This document shows, piece after piece, positions 1-8,959 of a stretch of 64,000 bases of DNA; the first letter of the stretch is position 1, and each line of letters opens with the position of its first letter. The position numbers and the translations under genes are program-made. The DNA comes from Micromonospora haikouensis. Lineage in GTDB: Bacteria; Actinomycetota; Actinomycetes; Mycobacteriales; Micromonosporaceae. The notes below the pieces were generated by a model. It had not been told where the DNA came from. It saw nothing but the letters and a program-made list of their open reading frames with translations, and searched no databases. Location: the NCBI RefSeq assembly GCF_900091595.1, contig NZ_FMCW01000014.1:142947-206946 (forward strand), given 5' to 3'.

Positions 1-619
<619 letters not shown>

Positions 620-620
<1 letters not shown>

Positions 621-1873
621 TGACCGACATCAAATCCTCCTCCCCCGGGCAGCGCCCGCCGGCCGACGGGGCCGCCCCCGCCCTCGCCCTGCACACCGGC
701 ATCAGCGACCCGCGTACGCTGATCATGCGCAACCTGCGCCAGAGCGGCATCTTCGTCGCCCTCGTGATCATCGTGGCGCTCTTCGCGGTGCTGACCGACG
801 GCGTCTCGCTGAGCCCGGGCAACATCACCAACATCGTCCTGCAGTACTCCTACATCCTGGTGCTCGCCATCGGCATGGTCATCGTGATCATCGGCGGGCA
901 CATCGACCTGTCGGTCGGCTCGGTGGTCGCGCTCACCGGCGCGGTCTCCGCGGTGCTCGTCATCCAGCAGGGCTACCCGTGGTGGCTCGGCGTGCTGGCC
1001 GCGTTGGCCGTCGGCCTCGCCGTCGGCGCCTGGCACGGCTTCTGGGTCGCCTACGCCGGCATTCCCGCCTTCATCGTGACCCTCGCCGGCATGCTGCTGT
1101 TCCGCGGCCTCACCCTGCGGGTGCTGGACAACATCTCGCTGTCGCCGTTCCCGGGCGAATACCAGCAGATCGCGGCGGGCTTCCTCAACGGGCTGCTCGG
1201 CGGGCAGGGCTTCGACGCGTTCACCCTGCTCATCGGCGCGGTGGCGGTCGCCGGGTATGCGGTCGGCGGCTTCCGCACGCGGGTGGCGCGCATCCGCTAC
1301 CAGCAGCCGGTCGAGTCGTTCCCGCTGTTCGTCGCCCGGGTCGTGCTGGTGGGCGCGGTCGTCATGTACTTCGCCTGGCAGCTGGCGAACGCCCGGGGCC
1401 TGCCGATCGTGCTGATCGTCCTCGCGGTGCTCGTCCTCGCGTACGGGCTGCTGACCCGGCGCACCGTGTTCGGCCGCCAGGTCTACGCGATCGGCGGCAA
1501 CCTTCCCGCCGCCATGCTCTCCGGGGTGAAGGTGAAGACCGTCAACTTCTGGGTCTTCGTCAACATGGGCTTCCTGTCGGCCGTGGCGGGGATCATCTAC
1601 TCGTCGCGGTCCAACGGGGCGCAGCCCGCCGCCGGCAACATGTTCGAGCTGGACGCGATCGCCGCGGCGTTCATCGGCGGCGCGGCGGTCACCGGCGGGG
1701 TCGGCACGGTCGTCGGCGCGATGGTCGGCGGCCTGATCATGGCCGTGATGAGCAACGGCATGCAGCTCATGGGCGTCGACCAGTCGATGCAGTCGGTGGT
1801 GAAGGGCCTGGTGCTGCTCGTCGCCGTCGCGTTCGACGTCTACAACAAGCGCCGCGCCGGGTCGGCCCGCTGA
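620..1873 (+). CDS. Sugar ABC transporter permease, MmsB/GguB type
   Basis: The 417-residue protein is the membrane channel that partners the ATPase just upstream. It has about ten hydrophobic segments, the glycine- and isoleucine-rich block IIGGHIDLSVGS near residue 95 and the conserved stretch AAAFIGGAAVTGGVGT near residue 355. Both are hallmarks of BPD_transp_2 family permeases for xylose, arabinose or multiple monosaccharides. It is longer than a simple RbsC permease because of extra loops in the middle, as in MmsB/GguB proteins. The start at 620 overlaps the ATPase stop. The substrate is likely xylose, arabinose or galactose, but this is inferred only from family and nearby plant-sugar genes. 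Confidence 0.93.
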
Positions 1874-1908
1874 CGCCTGCGGGCCCGGGGTCACGTCGGC
1901 GGTCGCGG

Positions 1909-3245
1909 TCAGTGCGCGACGCGACCGCCGACGAGGGTACGGACGACCCGCTCGCGTACGGTCCAGCCGCCGAACGGGTTGTTCCGGGACCGGTTGCGGT
2001 GCCGGTCGACGCGGATGGGCCGTGGGACACCCGTCTCGACCACGCACAGGTCGGCGGGTTCCCCCACCCGCACGGGCCGCCCCGCCCGGGGCGCGATCCC
2101 GCCGATGCGGGCCGGCACGACGGAGAGCACCTCGGTGAGCCGCGCCCAGTCGACCCGGCCGGTGTCGGGTGCGCGCAGCACCATGGCGACGACGGACAGG
2201 GCCGTCTCCAGCCCGGTCAGCCCGAACGCCGAGTCGGCCCACCCGCGCGTCTTCGTCGCCTGCGGGTGCGGCGCGTGATCGGTGGCGACGACGTCGATGG
2301 TGCCGTCGGCGAGCGCAGCACGCAGGGCCAGCACGTCGGCGGCGGCCCGTAGCGGCGGGTTGACCTTGAGCGCCCCGCCCGCGCGCAGCGCCGCCTCGTC
2401 GTCCAGGACGAGGTGGTGCGGTGTCACCTCACAGGTGACCCGGACGCCCGACCGCTTCGCCTGCCGGATCAGCTCGACCGATCCCGCGGTGGAGAGGTGG
2501 CAGACGTGCAGGTGCCCCCCGGTGTCGGCGGCGATCGACAGGTCCCGGTCGACGACGCGTTCCTCGCCGGCCGCCGGCCACGGTGCCGCGCCCGCCCGGG
2601 CCGCGACCCGGGCGTTGACGACGCCGGCCCCGCACGCCATGTGCGCCTCGACGGACACCTGCAGCGGCACCCGCCACCGCCTGGCGAGGGTCATGGCGAG
2701 TGCGGTCAGCCGGTGGGAGCCGCACACCACGACCAGCCCGGGTGCCCGGTCGGCGAACCGGGCGGCCAGCCTACGGTCGAGGGCCTCGGCACCGAGCTCC
2801 GCGCAGTCGGACCGGCCGATGACGCGATCGTCGGTGCGGGCGCTCAGGACCACGGTGCTGGGGACGCCGGCGGCGCTGGCGTCCTCGATGAGGGTCATGA
2901 ACGAACACACCCCGATCCCCCGGCCGATCGCCAGCAACGGGCCGGCGGTGGCGGGAAGGTCGAAGCCACGGCCCTGGGACATCTCACGCACGACGGTCGT
3001 GAGCGACTGCATGCCGCCGGCACCGCTCACGTTCTTCTCGGTGAGATCGCGGACGGCCGGACCGAGGAAGTAGCGCAGATCGATCGGCGACCGGCTGACG
3101 AACCGCTGTTCGCGCAGCACGGCGAGGATGCGGTGCATGCTCCCAGTGGGATGTCGAGCGCCAGGTGGAGTTCCTGGAGGGTCATGCCGTCAGGCCGGCC
3201 CGACAGCGCCTGGAGGACCTGGAGCGCGCGCACGACGGGTTGCAT
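1909..3245 (-). pseudogene. Composite relic: IclR helix-turn-helix + PyrK-like fragment + dihydroorotase-like C-terminus
   Basis: Three unrelated families are joined here. From the ATG at 3245 the sequence encodes an IclR-type N-terminus (VVRALQVLQALS, then LALDIPLG). One base is then missing near 3139-3145, and the continuation MHRILAVLREQRFVSRS lies in the next frame from 3138. After about 32 codons the IclR homology stops. The frame continues into a piece like the C-terminal half of a PyrK ferredoxin-reductase subunit (GRGFDLPATAGPLLAIGRGIG, VVCGSH, ACGAG). It then enters the C-terminal half of a dihydroorotase (HLHVCHLSTAGSVELI, EVTPHH, VATDHAPH). The N-terminal metal-binding His-x-His of dihydroorotase and the HTH start are both separated or missing. 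I infer successive in-frame deletions inside a former regulator-pyrK-pyrC-like operon. Activity is unlikely. Confidence 0.72.
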
Positions 3246-3349
3246 CCCCCACCCTATGGAGCACACCGCGGCCGGCCGTGCGGGGGTGGCCGGGTCCGCG
3301 GCAGGCAGGGCGGCCGACCGCGCACGGCCCAGGCGATCGGACACGGGCC

Positions 3350-3402
3350 GCAGGAATCCGGACGGACCCATCCGCACCGCTCGGGTCCGTCCGGATTCCT
3401 GC
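3350..3402. repeat. Perfect 20-bp inverted repeat with 13-base loop
   Basis: The arms at 3350-3369 and 3383-3402 are exact reverse complements (GCAGGAATCC...). The repeat lies between two divergently oriented genes and ends 15 bases before the ATG at 3418. Because the genes diverge it is not in terminator position. It may be an operator, an RNA hairpin in the leader of the 3418 gene, or a remnant of a small mobile palindrome. Confidence 0.8.
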
Positions 3403-3417
3403 GCCACCATCGCAGCC

Positions 3418-4038
3418 ATGGACACCTCCGACCGCGGTGCCGCGCCCTCGACCGACACCCGGGCCGGCGCGGCGCGCCGGCCCGCTCTGCTCCGCCGGTG
3501 GCCGAGCCTGCTCGGCCTGGCCGTGGCCACGGTGACGCTGGCGGCCGGGGCCGACCGGGAGGGGCTGTCGATCACGGTCGCCGTCGCCGCCCTGTGCTAC
3601 CTGGGCGCCGCCGCGCTGGGCCGCCCCTGGGTGGCCTGGGCCGGCGTCGGCGGCGGCGGGATGGTGGTGGTGGCGAGCGAACTGGCGGGGGTGCCGTGGT
3701 GGGCCGGCGTGGGCGTCGTCGCGGCGCTGCTGGTCGTCGCCGGCCTGGCCGGCGGGGTGCCGCGCGCACCGCTGGTCGCCCAGGCGGCGGCCCTGCTCGG
3801 TTACGGGGGGCTCGCCGTCACCGCCGTCCTCGTCGACCCGCGCGTCGGGCTGGTGCTGGCGGGGCTCGCGCTGGCCGGGCACGGGATCTGGGACGCGGTC
3901 CACTACCGGCGCGCCGAGGTCGTGCCCCGGTCGCTGGCGGAGTTCTGCATGCCGCCGTCGCGGGGCCGCCGCAGTGACCCGGTCCACCCGGCGGCGGCGG
4001 GCGGACCCCGCCGGATCGCCCAAGATTTACCTGACTAA
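3418..4038 (+). CDS. Small polytopic membrane protein of unknown function
   Basis: The 206-residue product has an Ala/Arg-rich cytoplasmic N-terminus and then about six short hydrophobic segments between residues 25 and 160 (LLGLAVATVTLAAG, VALLVVAGLAGGV-like stretches). It ends with a soluble tail after HYRRAEVVPRSLAEFC. The tail after that phrase is Arg/Pro-rich and reads unlike a membrane protein. From memory, related proteins continue with another hydrophobic stretch here, so a late frameshift is possible. It starts right after a perfect inverted repeat and ends ten bases before the ATG of a MarR regulator. No function can be assigned. Confidence 0.65.
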   Translation: MDTSDRGAAPSTDTRAGAARRPALLRRWPSLLGLAVATVTLAAGADREGLSITVAVAALCYLGAAALGRPWVAWAGVGGGGMVVVASELAGVPWWAGVGVVAALLVVAGLAGGVPRAPLVAQAAALLGYGGLAVTAVLVDPRVGLVLAGLALAGHGIWDAVHYRRAEVVPRSLAEFCMPPSRGRRSDPVHPAAAGGPRRIAQDLPD

Positions 4039-4044
4039 AGTCAG
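4031..4044 (+). promoter_or_regulatory. MarR operator over the -10 box of a leaderless promoter
   Basis: The palindrome CTGACT-AA-AGTCAG is perfect. It covers a -10-like TAAAGT (4036-4041) that sits seven bases before the ATG at 4049, so the transcript is probably leaderless. A regulator bound here would directly block its own promoter. Autorepression by the downstream MarR-GNAT protein is inferred from position. Confidence 0.65.
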
Positions 4045-4048
4045 ACAC

Positions 4049-4936
4049 ATGGACACGGAGCTTGTCGCGACGGTACGGCGGTTCAACCGGACCGTGACCC
4101 AACGGGTGGGTGCGCTGGACGACGCGTACATGGCGCGCGGGCGGCCCCTCGCCCAGGCGCGCCTGCTGTGGGAGATCGGCCCGGACGGCGCCGAGGTCGC
4201 GGCGCTGCGGAGCCGACTCGGCCTGGACTCCGGGCACCTCAGCCGGCTCCTGCGCGCCCTGGAGGGCGACGGGCTCGTCACCGTCGCGCCGGCCGGCGGC
4301 GACGGCCGCGTCCGGCAGGCCACCCTCACCGACGCCGGCCGGGCCGAGTGGTCCGCGCTCGACGAGCGCTCCGACGCGTTCGCCTGGTCGATCCTCGAAC
4401 CGCTCACCGGGCCCCGTCGCACCCGGCTCGTCGCGGCGATGGCCGAGGTGGAGCGGCTGCTCGTCGCGTCGATGGTGACCATCGAGCCGTGCCCGCCGGG
4501 CGACCCGCGGGCGCGGGTGTGCGTGCGGGCCTACGCCCGCGACGTCGCCCGGCGCTTCGACGACGGCTTCGACCCCGCGCTGAGCAGCCCGCTCGGCGAC
4601 GACGAGCTGACCCCACCCGCCGGGGTGTTCCTGCTGGCCACCCTCGACGCCGAGCCCGTCGGCTGCGGCGCGGTGAAGCTGCACCCCGGCGCGCCGGCCG
4701 AGATCAAACGCGTGTGGGTCTCCGAGGCGGTGCGCGGCCTCGGCGTCGGCCGGCGGCTGCTCGACGAGCTGGAGCGGTACGCCGCCATGCGTGGCTGGAC
4801 CGCCGTCCGGTTGGACACCAACCGCAACCTCACCGAGGCGCTCGCCCTGTACCGCTCCGCCGGGTACCGCGAGGTCGAGCCGTTCAACACCGAGCGCTAC
4901 GCCCACCACTGGTTCGAGAAGCGCCTCGTCCCCTGA
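4049..4936 (+). CDS. MarR helix-turn-helix / GNAT acetyltransferase fusion regulator
   Basis: Residues 1-145 form a MarR winged helix (LRSRLGLDSGHLSRLLRALEGDGLV as recognition region, followed by the wing with RQATLTDAGRAEW). Residues 150-295 form a GNAT domain with an acetyl-CoA binding loop in the phrase RGLGVGRRLLDEL and the family C-terminal phrase RSAGYREVEPF. Such bifunctional proteins are common in actinobacteria; the acceptor of the acetyl group is unknown. The start was set at 4049 because a palindromic operator and -10 box lie directly in front and the 25 upstream codons read through them. No Shine-Dalgarno sequence is seen, fitting a leaderless message. Confidence 0.88.
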   Translation: MDTELVATVRRFNRTVTQRVGALDDAYMARGRPLAQARLLWEIGPDGAEVAALRSRLGLDSGHLSRLLRALEGDGLVTVAPAGGDGRVRQATLTDAGRAEWSALDERSDAFAWSILEPLTGPRRTRLVAAMAEVERLLVASMVTIEPCPPGDPRARVCVRAYARDVARRFDDGFDPALSSPLGDDELTPPAGVFLLATLDAEPVGCGAVKLHPGAPAEIKRVWVSEAVRGLGVGRRLLDELERYAAMRGWTAVRLDTNRNLTEALALYRSAGYREVEPFNTERYAHHWFEKRLVP

Positions 4937-4996
4937 CCGGCCGGGCCGACCGCCCACGCTGTCCGGTAGCCGACCTCCGACCGCCGCGAATCCCCG

Positions 4997-5043
4997 TACG
5001 GTGGGCGCGGGAAACCGGCGGGTGATCCGCCGGAGGACGGGAG
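4997..5043 (+). promoter_or_regulatory. Promoter-proximal hairpin in front of the 5048 gene
   Basis: A TACGGT -10-like box lies at 4997-5002. A 7-bp hairpin (CCGGCGG-GTGAT-CCGCCGG, 5015-5033) follows immediately before a Shine-Dalgarno-like GGAGGACGGGAG. The hairpin abuts the ribosome site and could modulate translation of the 5048-5574 pair. Confidence 0.4.
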
Positions 5044-5047
5044 CACG

Positions 5048-5596
5048 ATGACCGGCACCCCCCAGTGGCACGCCACCGCCGACGGGACCGAGGACGAGCT
5101 GGTCCGTCTGGCGATCCGGGCGGTGGCGCCCGACGAGGAGCCGCTGCTGGCCTTCCTCGCGTCCGCCTACCGGCGCCGTCCGGGCCACTGGCGGCGGGAC
5201 CCGGCCCGGCTGGTGCGGGTGGGTGGCGGCGAGGCCGGCGGCGGCGGCTTCGACGAGGCCGTCGCGCCGCTGCTGCCGTACGTGCTGGTCCTCACCGGCA
5301 TCGCGCTGGAGGCCCTGCGCGACGGCGTGCGGGAGCACGCCACCGACGCCGTCCGCGGCGGCCTGCGCACCCTGCGCCTGCGCTGGCGGGCCCGGCGGTC
5401 CACCGCGCTCCCCCCGCCGCCGGCGCTGCGGCTGCGGCCCGGGCAGTTGCTGCGCATCGAGGAGGTCGTCACCGCCGCCGCCCGCGACCCGGCCTGGGAG
5501 CTGACCGAGGACCAGGTCGCGCTGCTGCGCGACGCGGTGCGCGACGCGTTCGAGCAGCGCTTCGGCGTCGACGGTGGCGATGCCGACGGCGGCTGA
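5048..5596 (+). CDS. Hypothetical protein encoded with an M48 metalloprotease
   Basis: The 182-residue protein is not one I recognise. It is Arg/Ala-rich, soluble in appearance except for one mildly hydrophobic stretch near residue 80 (APLLPYVLVLTGIALEAL), and ends in an acidic Asp/Gly tail. A good ribosome site (GGAGGACGGGAG) precedes the ATG. Its last 23 bases overlap the start of the M48 protease gene, so the two are translationally coupled and probably work together. A chaperone, inhibitor or adaptor role for the protease is only a guess from context. Confidence 0.75.
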   Translation: MTGTPQWHATADGTEDELVRLAIRAVAPDEEPLLAFLASAYRRRPGHWRRDPARLVRVGGGEAGGGGFDEAVAPLLPYVLVLTGIALEALRDGVREHATDAVRGGLRTLRLRWRARRSTALPPPPALRLRPGQLLRIEEVVTAAARDPAWELTEDQVALLRDAVRDAFEQRFGVDGGDADGG

Positions 5597-7142
5597 GGGC
5601 TCCGGGCCGGCCGGCGCGGTCGCGCCCCCGCTGCCCTCGGCCACCCTCGGCCGGTTCGTCGCCGCGGTGACCGCGGTGGTGGGCACGAGCATGTTCGGTT
5701 GGCAGACCGTGCTCGTCGACAGGGAGGCCACCCGGCAGCGCGCGGAGTGCCTCGCCGGGCTCAGCGGCCTTCCGGCCCCCGTCGACGTGCGCACGGGCAC
5801 GGTCAACGAGGAGAGCCTGGCCGCGGTGCAGCAGTGCCTCGGCACCCTGCGGGGGGACTCGCTGCGCCAGATGGCCGTGGGGCTCGCCGTGCTCGCGGCG
5901 GCGACCGCCGCCGTCTACCTCGCCGCGCCCTGGTGCGAGCGTTGGCTGCGCGACCTGCGCCGACTCGACCGGGTCCCCGGCACCGGGGCGCTGCGGTCCG
6001 CGCTGGCCGGCCTGGTCCGGGAGGCGGGCCTACGCCGGCCGCCGGTGTTCGTGGTGTCCCGGTCCGCCCGGGTCAGCGGCAACACCTTCGACGCCGGTCC
6101 CCTGAGGTACGTCCGGCTGGACCTCGGCCTCGTGCACGCCCACCGGACCGCGCCGCCGCTGTTCCGGGCCGTCGTCCTGCACGAGCTGGCCCACGTGCGC
6201 AACGCCGACGTCCACCTCACCCGGCTGGCCATCGCCCAGTCCTGGGCGTTCCCCCTGGCCGTCCTCGTCCCGGTCGCGGTCAACTACGTCGGCTCCGTGC
6301 CCGTGCGACGGCTGCTCGACGACGGCTGGAGACTCGCCGCCTTCGCGTTGATCGTGCAGGTGTCGGTGTGGTCGGTGCTGCGCGCCCGGGAGTTCGCCGC
6401 CGACGCCCGCCTCACCGGCGACGACCGGGCGGCCGCGCGGGCGCTGCTCGCCGCCGACCGCCGCCGGAGCGGCCGGTGGGCCCGCCTCGGCTCGGTGTTC
6501 CGGTTCCATCCGCTCGCCCAGGCCCGGGTCGACACGTTGGCACACCCCGGACGCCGGTTCGCCGCCCGCCCGGTCGAGGCGCTCGGCGCGGGCCTCGCCG
6601 CCGGGATCGCCGCCGCCGGCACGGTCGCGTCGGTGCTCCTCCGCCCGACGGCCACCGCGACCGTGAGCCGGGACCCCTGTCTGGTCGGGGTGTGGCGGCT
6701 CACGGACGGCCGCTACCACCTGCTCGTCGCGGCCGACTCGCTGCTCGGCGGTATGGCCGGCCTCACCCGCGACGCCACCCTCGACCTCGCCAGCGGGGCC
6801 GAGGACGGCTCCGCCACCGCCTACCGCGCCGACGGCACGGCGACGGACCTCTACGACCTGACCGCCGCCCGCGGCACGCTCGGCGGAAACCCCGTGCGAT
6901 ACACGCAGCGGGGCGTGCAGACCTACCGCTGGTCGACCGCCGGCGGGCGGTACCGCCAGTACGACCAGGTCGACCCGGGCGTCGAGACGGTGGTAAGGGT
7001 CGGTGACCGCGAGGCGGACCTGCCTGTGGGGCCGGAGGAGAACACGGGCACCTACCGCTGCGACGACGACCGGCTGACCGTCCGCCTGGAGTACGACGAC
7101 GGGGCGTGGAGCGAGGAGTCGTTCGTGCGCAGTCCCGCCTGA
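5574..7142 (+). CDS. M48-family membrane metalloprotease
   Basis: The protein is about 520 residues long. It has two hydrophobic segments in the first 130 residues and a zinc site HELAH near residue 203. A third ligand lies in AREFAADARL near residue 275, where the Glu fits the Ste24/HtpX-type fold. Another hydrophobic helix (ALGAGLAAGIAAAGTVASVLL) lies near residue 345, followed by a roughly 150-residue domain predicted to lie outside the membrane. GTG at 5574 and ATG at 5580 are both possible starts; both overlap the end of the upstream gene. Substrates are unknown. The long C-terminal domain after the last helix is not typical of HtpX and may recognise substrate. Confidence 0.85.
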   Translation: MAMPTAAEGSGPAGAVAPPLPSATLGRFVAAVTAVVGTSMFGWQTVLVDREATRQRAECLAGLSGLPAPVDVRTGTVNEESLAAVQQCLGTLRGDSLRQMAVGLAVLAAATAAVYLAAPWCERWLRDLRRLDRVPGTGALRSALAGLVREAGLRRPPVFVVSRSARVSGNTFDAGPLRYVRLDLGLVHAHRTAPPLFRAVVLHELAHVRNADVHLTRLAIAQSWAFPLAVLVPVAVNYVGSVPVRRLLDDGWRLAAFALIVQVSVWSVLRAREFAADARLTGDDRAAARALLAADRRRSGRWARLGSVFRFHPLAQARVDTLAHPGRRFAARPVEALGAGLAAGIAAAGTVASVLLRPTATATVSRDPCLVGVWRLTDGRYHLLVAADSLLGGMAGLTRDATLDLASGAEDGSATAYRADGTATDLYDLTAARGTLGGNPVRYTQRGVQTYRWSTAGGRYRQYDQVDPGVETVVRVGDREADLPVGPEENTGTYRCDDDRLTVRLEYDDGAWSEESFVRSPA

Positions 7143-7195
7143 GTCGGGACGGGGCTGCGCGGCGGCGGGTCGAGAGGGCGGGCATGGCCGCCCTC

Positions 7196-7253
7196 ATGGA
7201 GCCATGGAGCCATGGCATCGACGTGGAGACAGCACGGAGTAGCCTGGCTCCAT
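7196..7253 (+). promoter_or_regulatory. Direct and inverted ATGGAGCC boxes at a leaderless LacI promoter
   Basis: ATGGAGCC occurs twice in tandem at 7196-7211 and its reverse complement GGCTCCAT lies at 7246-7253, covering the start codon. A -10-like TAGCCT at 7240-7245 is six bases before the ATG at 7252. The boxes are candidate binding sites for the encoded repressor or for its extra N-terminal domain. Confidence 0.45.
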
Positions 7254-8580
7254 GTCGGACGAACCCGGGCGCCACCGCCGAGCGCGCGGCGAGATCGAGG
7301 AGCTACCCAGCGGGTCACTGCGGGTCCGGGTGTACGCCGGGATCGACCCCGTGTCGAAGCGACGCCGCTATCTCACCCGGACCGTGCCGGCCGGGCCGGG
7401 CGCGGCCGAGGCGGCCGAGACGGTGCGGGCCGAGCTGCTCGACACGGCAGGCCGGCAGCGCCGGCCGAGCGTCCGCGCGCAGGCCGGACCGGCGGCGGTC
7501 GGTTCGCCGGCCGCCGCGCCCGTGCCGCAGCGGACGGACGGCACGGCGGGCGCCGAGCGGCGCGGGCGCAGGCGGGGGGAACACACGCTCACCACCATCG
7601 CCCGCCTCGCCGACGTGTCGGTGCCGACGGTGTCGAAGGTGCTCAACGGGCGGCCGGGGGTCGCCGCCCAGACCCGGTCCCGGGTGGAGGCGCTGCTGCG
7701 GGAGCACGGCTACCGCCGGCCGGAGCTGGGCACCCCGAGCGCCATCGTGGACGTGGTCTTCTACGGGATGCAGAGCAACCTGGCGGTGGCGATCATGCAC
7801 GGGGTGGAGCAGGTCGCCGGCGAGCACCGGCTGGCCGTCGGCTTCACCGACGCCCGGCGGCAGCTGTCGCAGGGGCGCTTCTGGTCCCGCGACCTGCTGG
7901 CGCGACGACCGACCGGGGTGATCGCGGTGCACCTCGGCTTCACCAGCGAGCAACACGCCCTGCTGCGGGCGAGCGCGATCCCGTTGGTGGTGCTGGATCC
8001 GACGGACGAACTGCCCCTGCACACCGTCCCCTCGGTGACGGCGACGAACTGGAGCGGCGGCTTCGAGGCCGCCCGGCACCTGCTCGACCTGGGCCATCGC
8101 CGGATCGCCGTGATCACCGGCCCGACCGAGCGGCTCTGCGCCCGGGCGAGGCTGGACGGGGCCCGGGCGGCGATGGAGGCCGCCGGGGTCGGGCTGGAGC
8201 CGAGGCTGCTGCGCACGGGGACCTGGTTCTCCTTCGAGGACGGTCTCAGCCTCGGCCAGGACCTGCTGCGCCTCAACCCGACCCCGACGGCGGTGCTGTG
8301 CGGCAACGACCTGCAGGCGCTGGGGGTCTACGAGGCCGCCCGCCTGACCGGCCGACGCATCCCGCAGGATCTCAGCGTCGTGGGCTTCGACGACATCCCG
8401 CACACCAGGCTGTGCGGCCCGACGATGACGTCGGTGCAGCAGCCGCTGACGAACATGGGGGCCGCCGCGGCCCGGATGGTGCTGGCCCTGGCCACCAACC
8501 AGCGCCTCCCCCAGACCCGCGTCGAGCTGGCGACCACGCTCGTCGTACGCGACAGCACCGCCGCTCCCGGCGCCTGGTGA
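7252..8580 (+). CDS. LacI-family repressor with an N-terminal integrase-type arm domain
   Basis: The 442-residue protein is about 100 residues longer than usual LacI regulators. Residues about 10-65 (RGEIEELPSGSLRVRVYAG, then DPVSKRRRYLTRTVPAG and a helix rich in Ala/Glu) match, from memory, the AP2-like arm-binding domain at the N-terminus of actinobacterial tyrosine integrases. An Ala/Pro-rich linker leads to a standard LacI helix-turn-helix at about 112-158 (TIARLADVSVPTVSKVLNGRPGV). A periplasmic-binding-protein-like effector domain follows (VVGFDDIPHTRLCGP near 385). The extension uses the same GC-ending codons as the rest and begins behind a leaderless promoter, so it is likely translated. 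It may repress nearby sugar genes. Confidence 0.85.
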   Translation: MSDEPGRHRRARGEIEELPSGSLRVRVYAGIDPVSKRRRYLTRTVPAGPGAAEAAETVRAELLDTAGRQRRPSVRAQAGPAAVGSPAAAPVPQRTDGTAGAERRGRRRGEHTLTTIARLADVSVPTVSKVLNGRPGVAAQTRSRVEALLREHGYRRPELGTPSAIVDVVFYGMQSNLAVAIMHGVEQVAGEHRLAVGFTDARRQLSQGRFWSRDLLARRPTGVIAVHLGFTSEQHALLRASAIPLVVLDPTDELPLHTVPSVTATNWSGGFEAARHLLDLGHRRIAVITGPTERLCARARLDGARAAMEAAGVGLEPRLLRTGTWFSFEDGLSLGQDLLRLNPTPTAVLCGNDLQALGVYEAARLTGRRIPQDLSVVGFDDIPHTRLCGPTMTSVQQPLTNMGAAAARMVLALATNQRLPQTRVELATTLVVRDSTAAPGAW

Positions 8581-8959
8581 CCGACGCCCCGGGTTCCTCG
8601 GAAACCTCTCCTTGTCGTCGCCGACTTGTTTCGGTAGCATCCGAACCGATCGATACCACCCGTCCCATGCGCACAGGCCGCCGAGCACGGCGGCACGGCG
8701 AAGAAGGAAGGTGCCCCTCCAGGCCACCCGCCACCGGCTCGGCGCCCGTCCGCGATCCGTGATGACGAACATCACGGTTTGCCGCCGCAGTCCGGCCGTT
8801 CTCTCCAGCCCACCCGACACCACCGCCGCGTAGACTCTCGCTGATTTGGCGTTGTCCACGGCGGTATCTCTGCGTGCCCCGAGGTCGATGCCCGACGAAG
8901 CATCGGTCCGGCCAACCGGCCCCCCACGGGCCGGACGGGCGCACGGAGAGGTGGGTGGG
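8581..8959. promoter_or_regulatory. Intergenic region with two inverted repeats before the second LacI gene
   Basis: No convincing gene lies in these 379 bases. Two palindromes stand out: TTCGG-TAGCAT-CCGAA at 8630-8645 and CCGTGATG-ACGAA-CATCACGG at 8757-8777, the latter with perfect 8-bp arms. They are candidate operators for one of the flanking LacI proteins; the second could also be a weak terminator since three T follow it. Confidence 0.45.

Noticed and set aside
7252..7450. A truncated integrase gene as evidence of a mobile element
   Set aside because: The arm-like domain runs in frame into a full LacI protein, and no catalytic integrase domain or att-like duplication is visible nearby.
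8846..8959. Longer N-terminus for the second LacI protein
   Set aside because: The 38 extra residues are Arg/Pro-rich, unlike the family, and the ATG at 8960 has a ribosome site.
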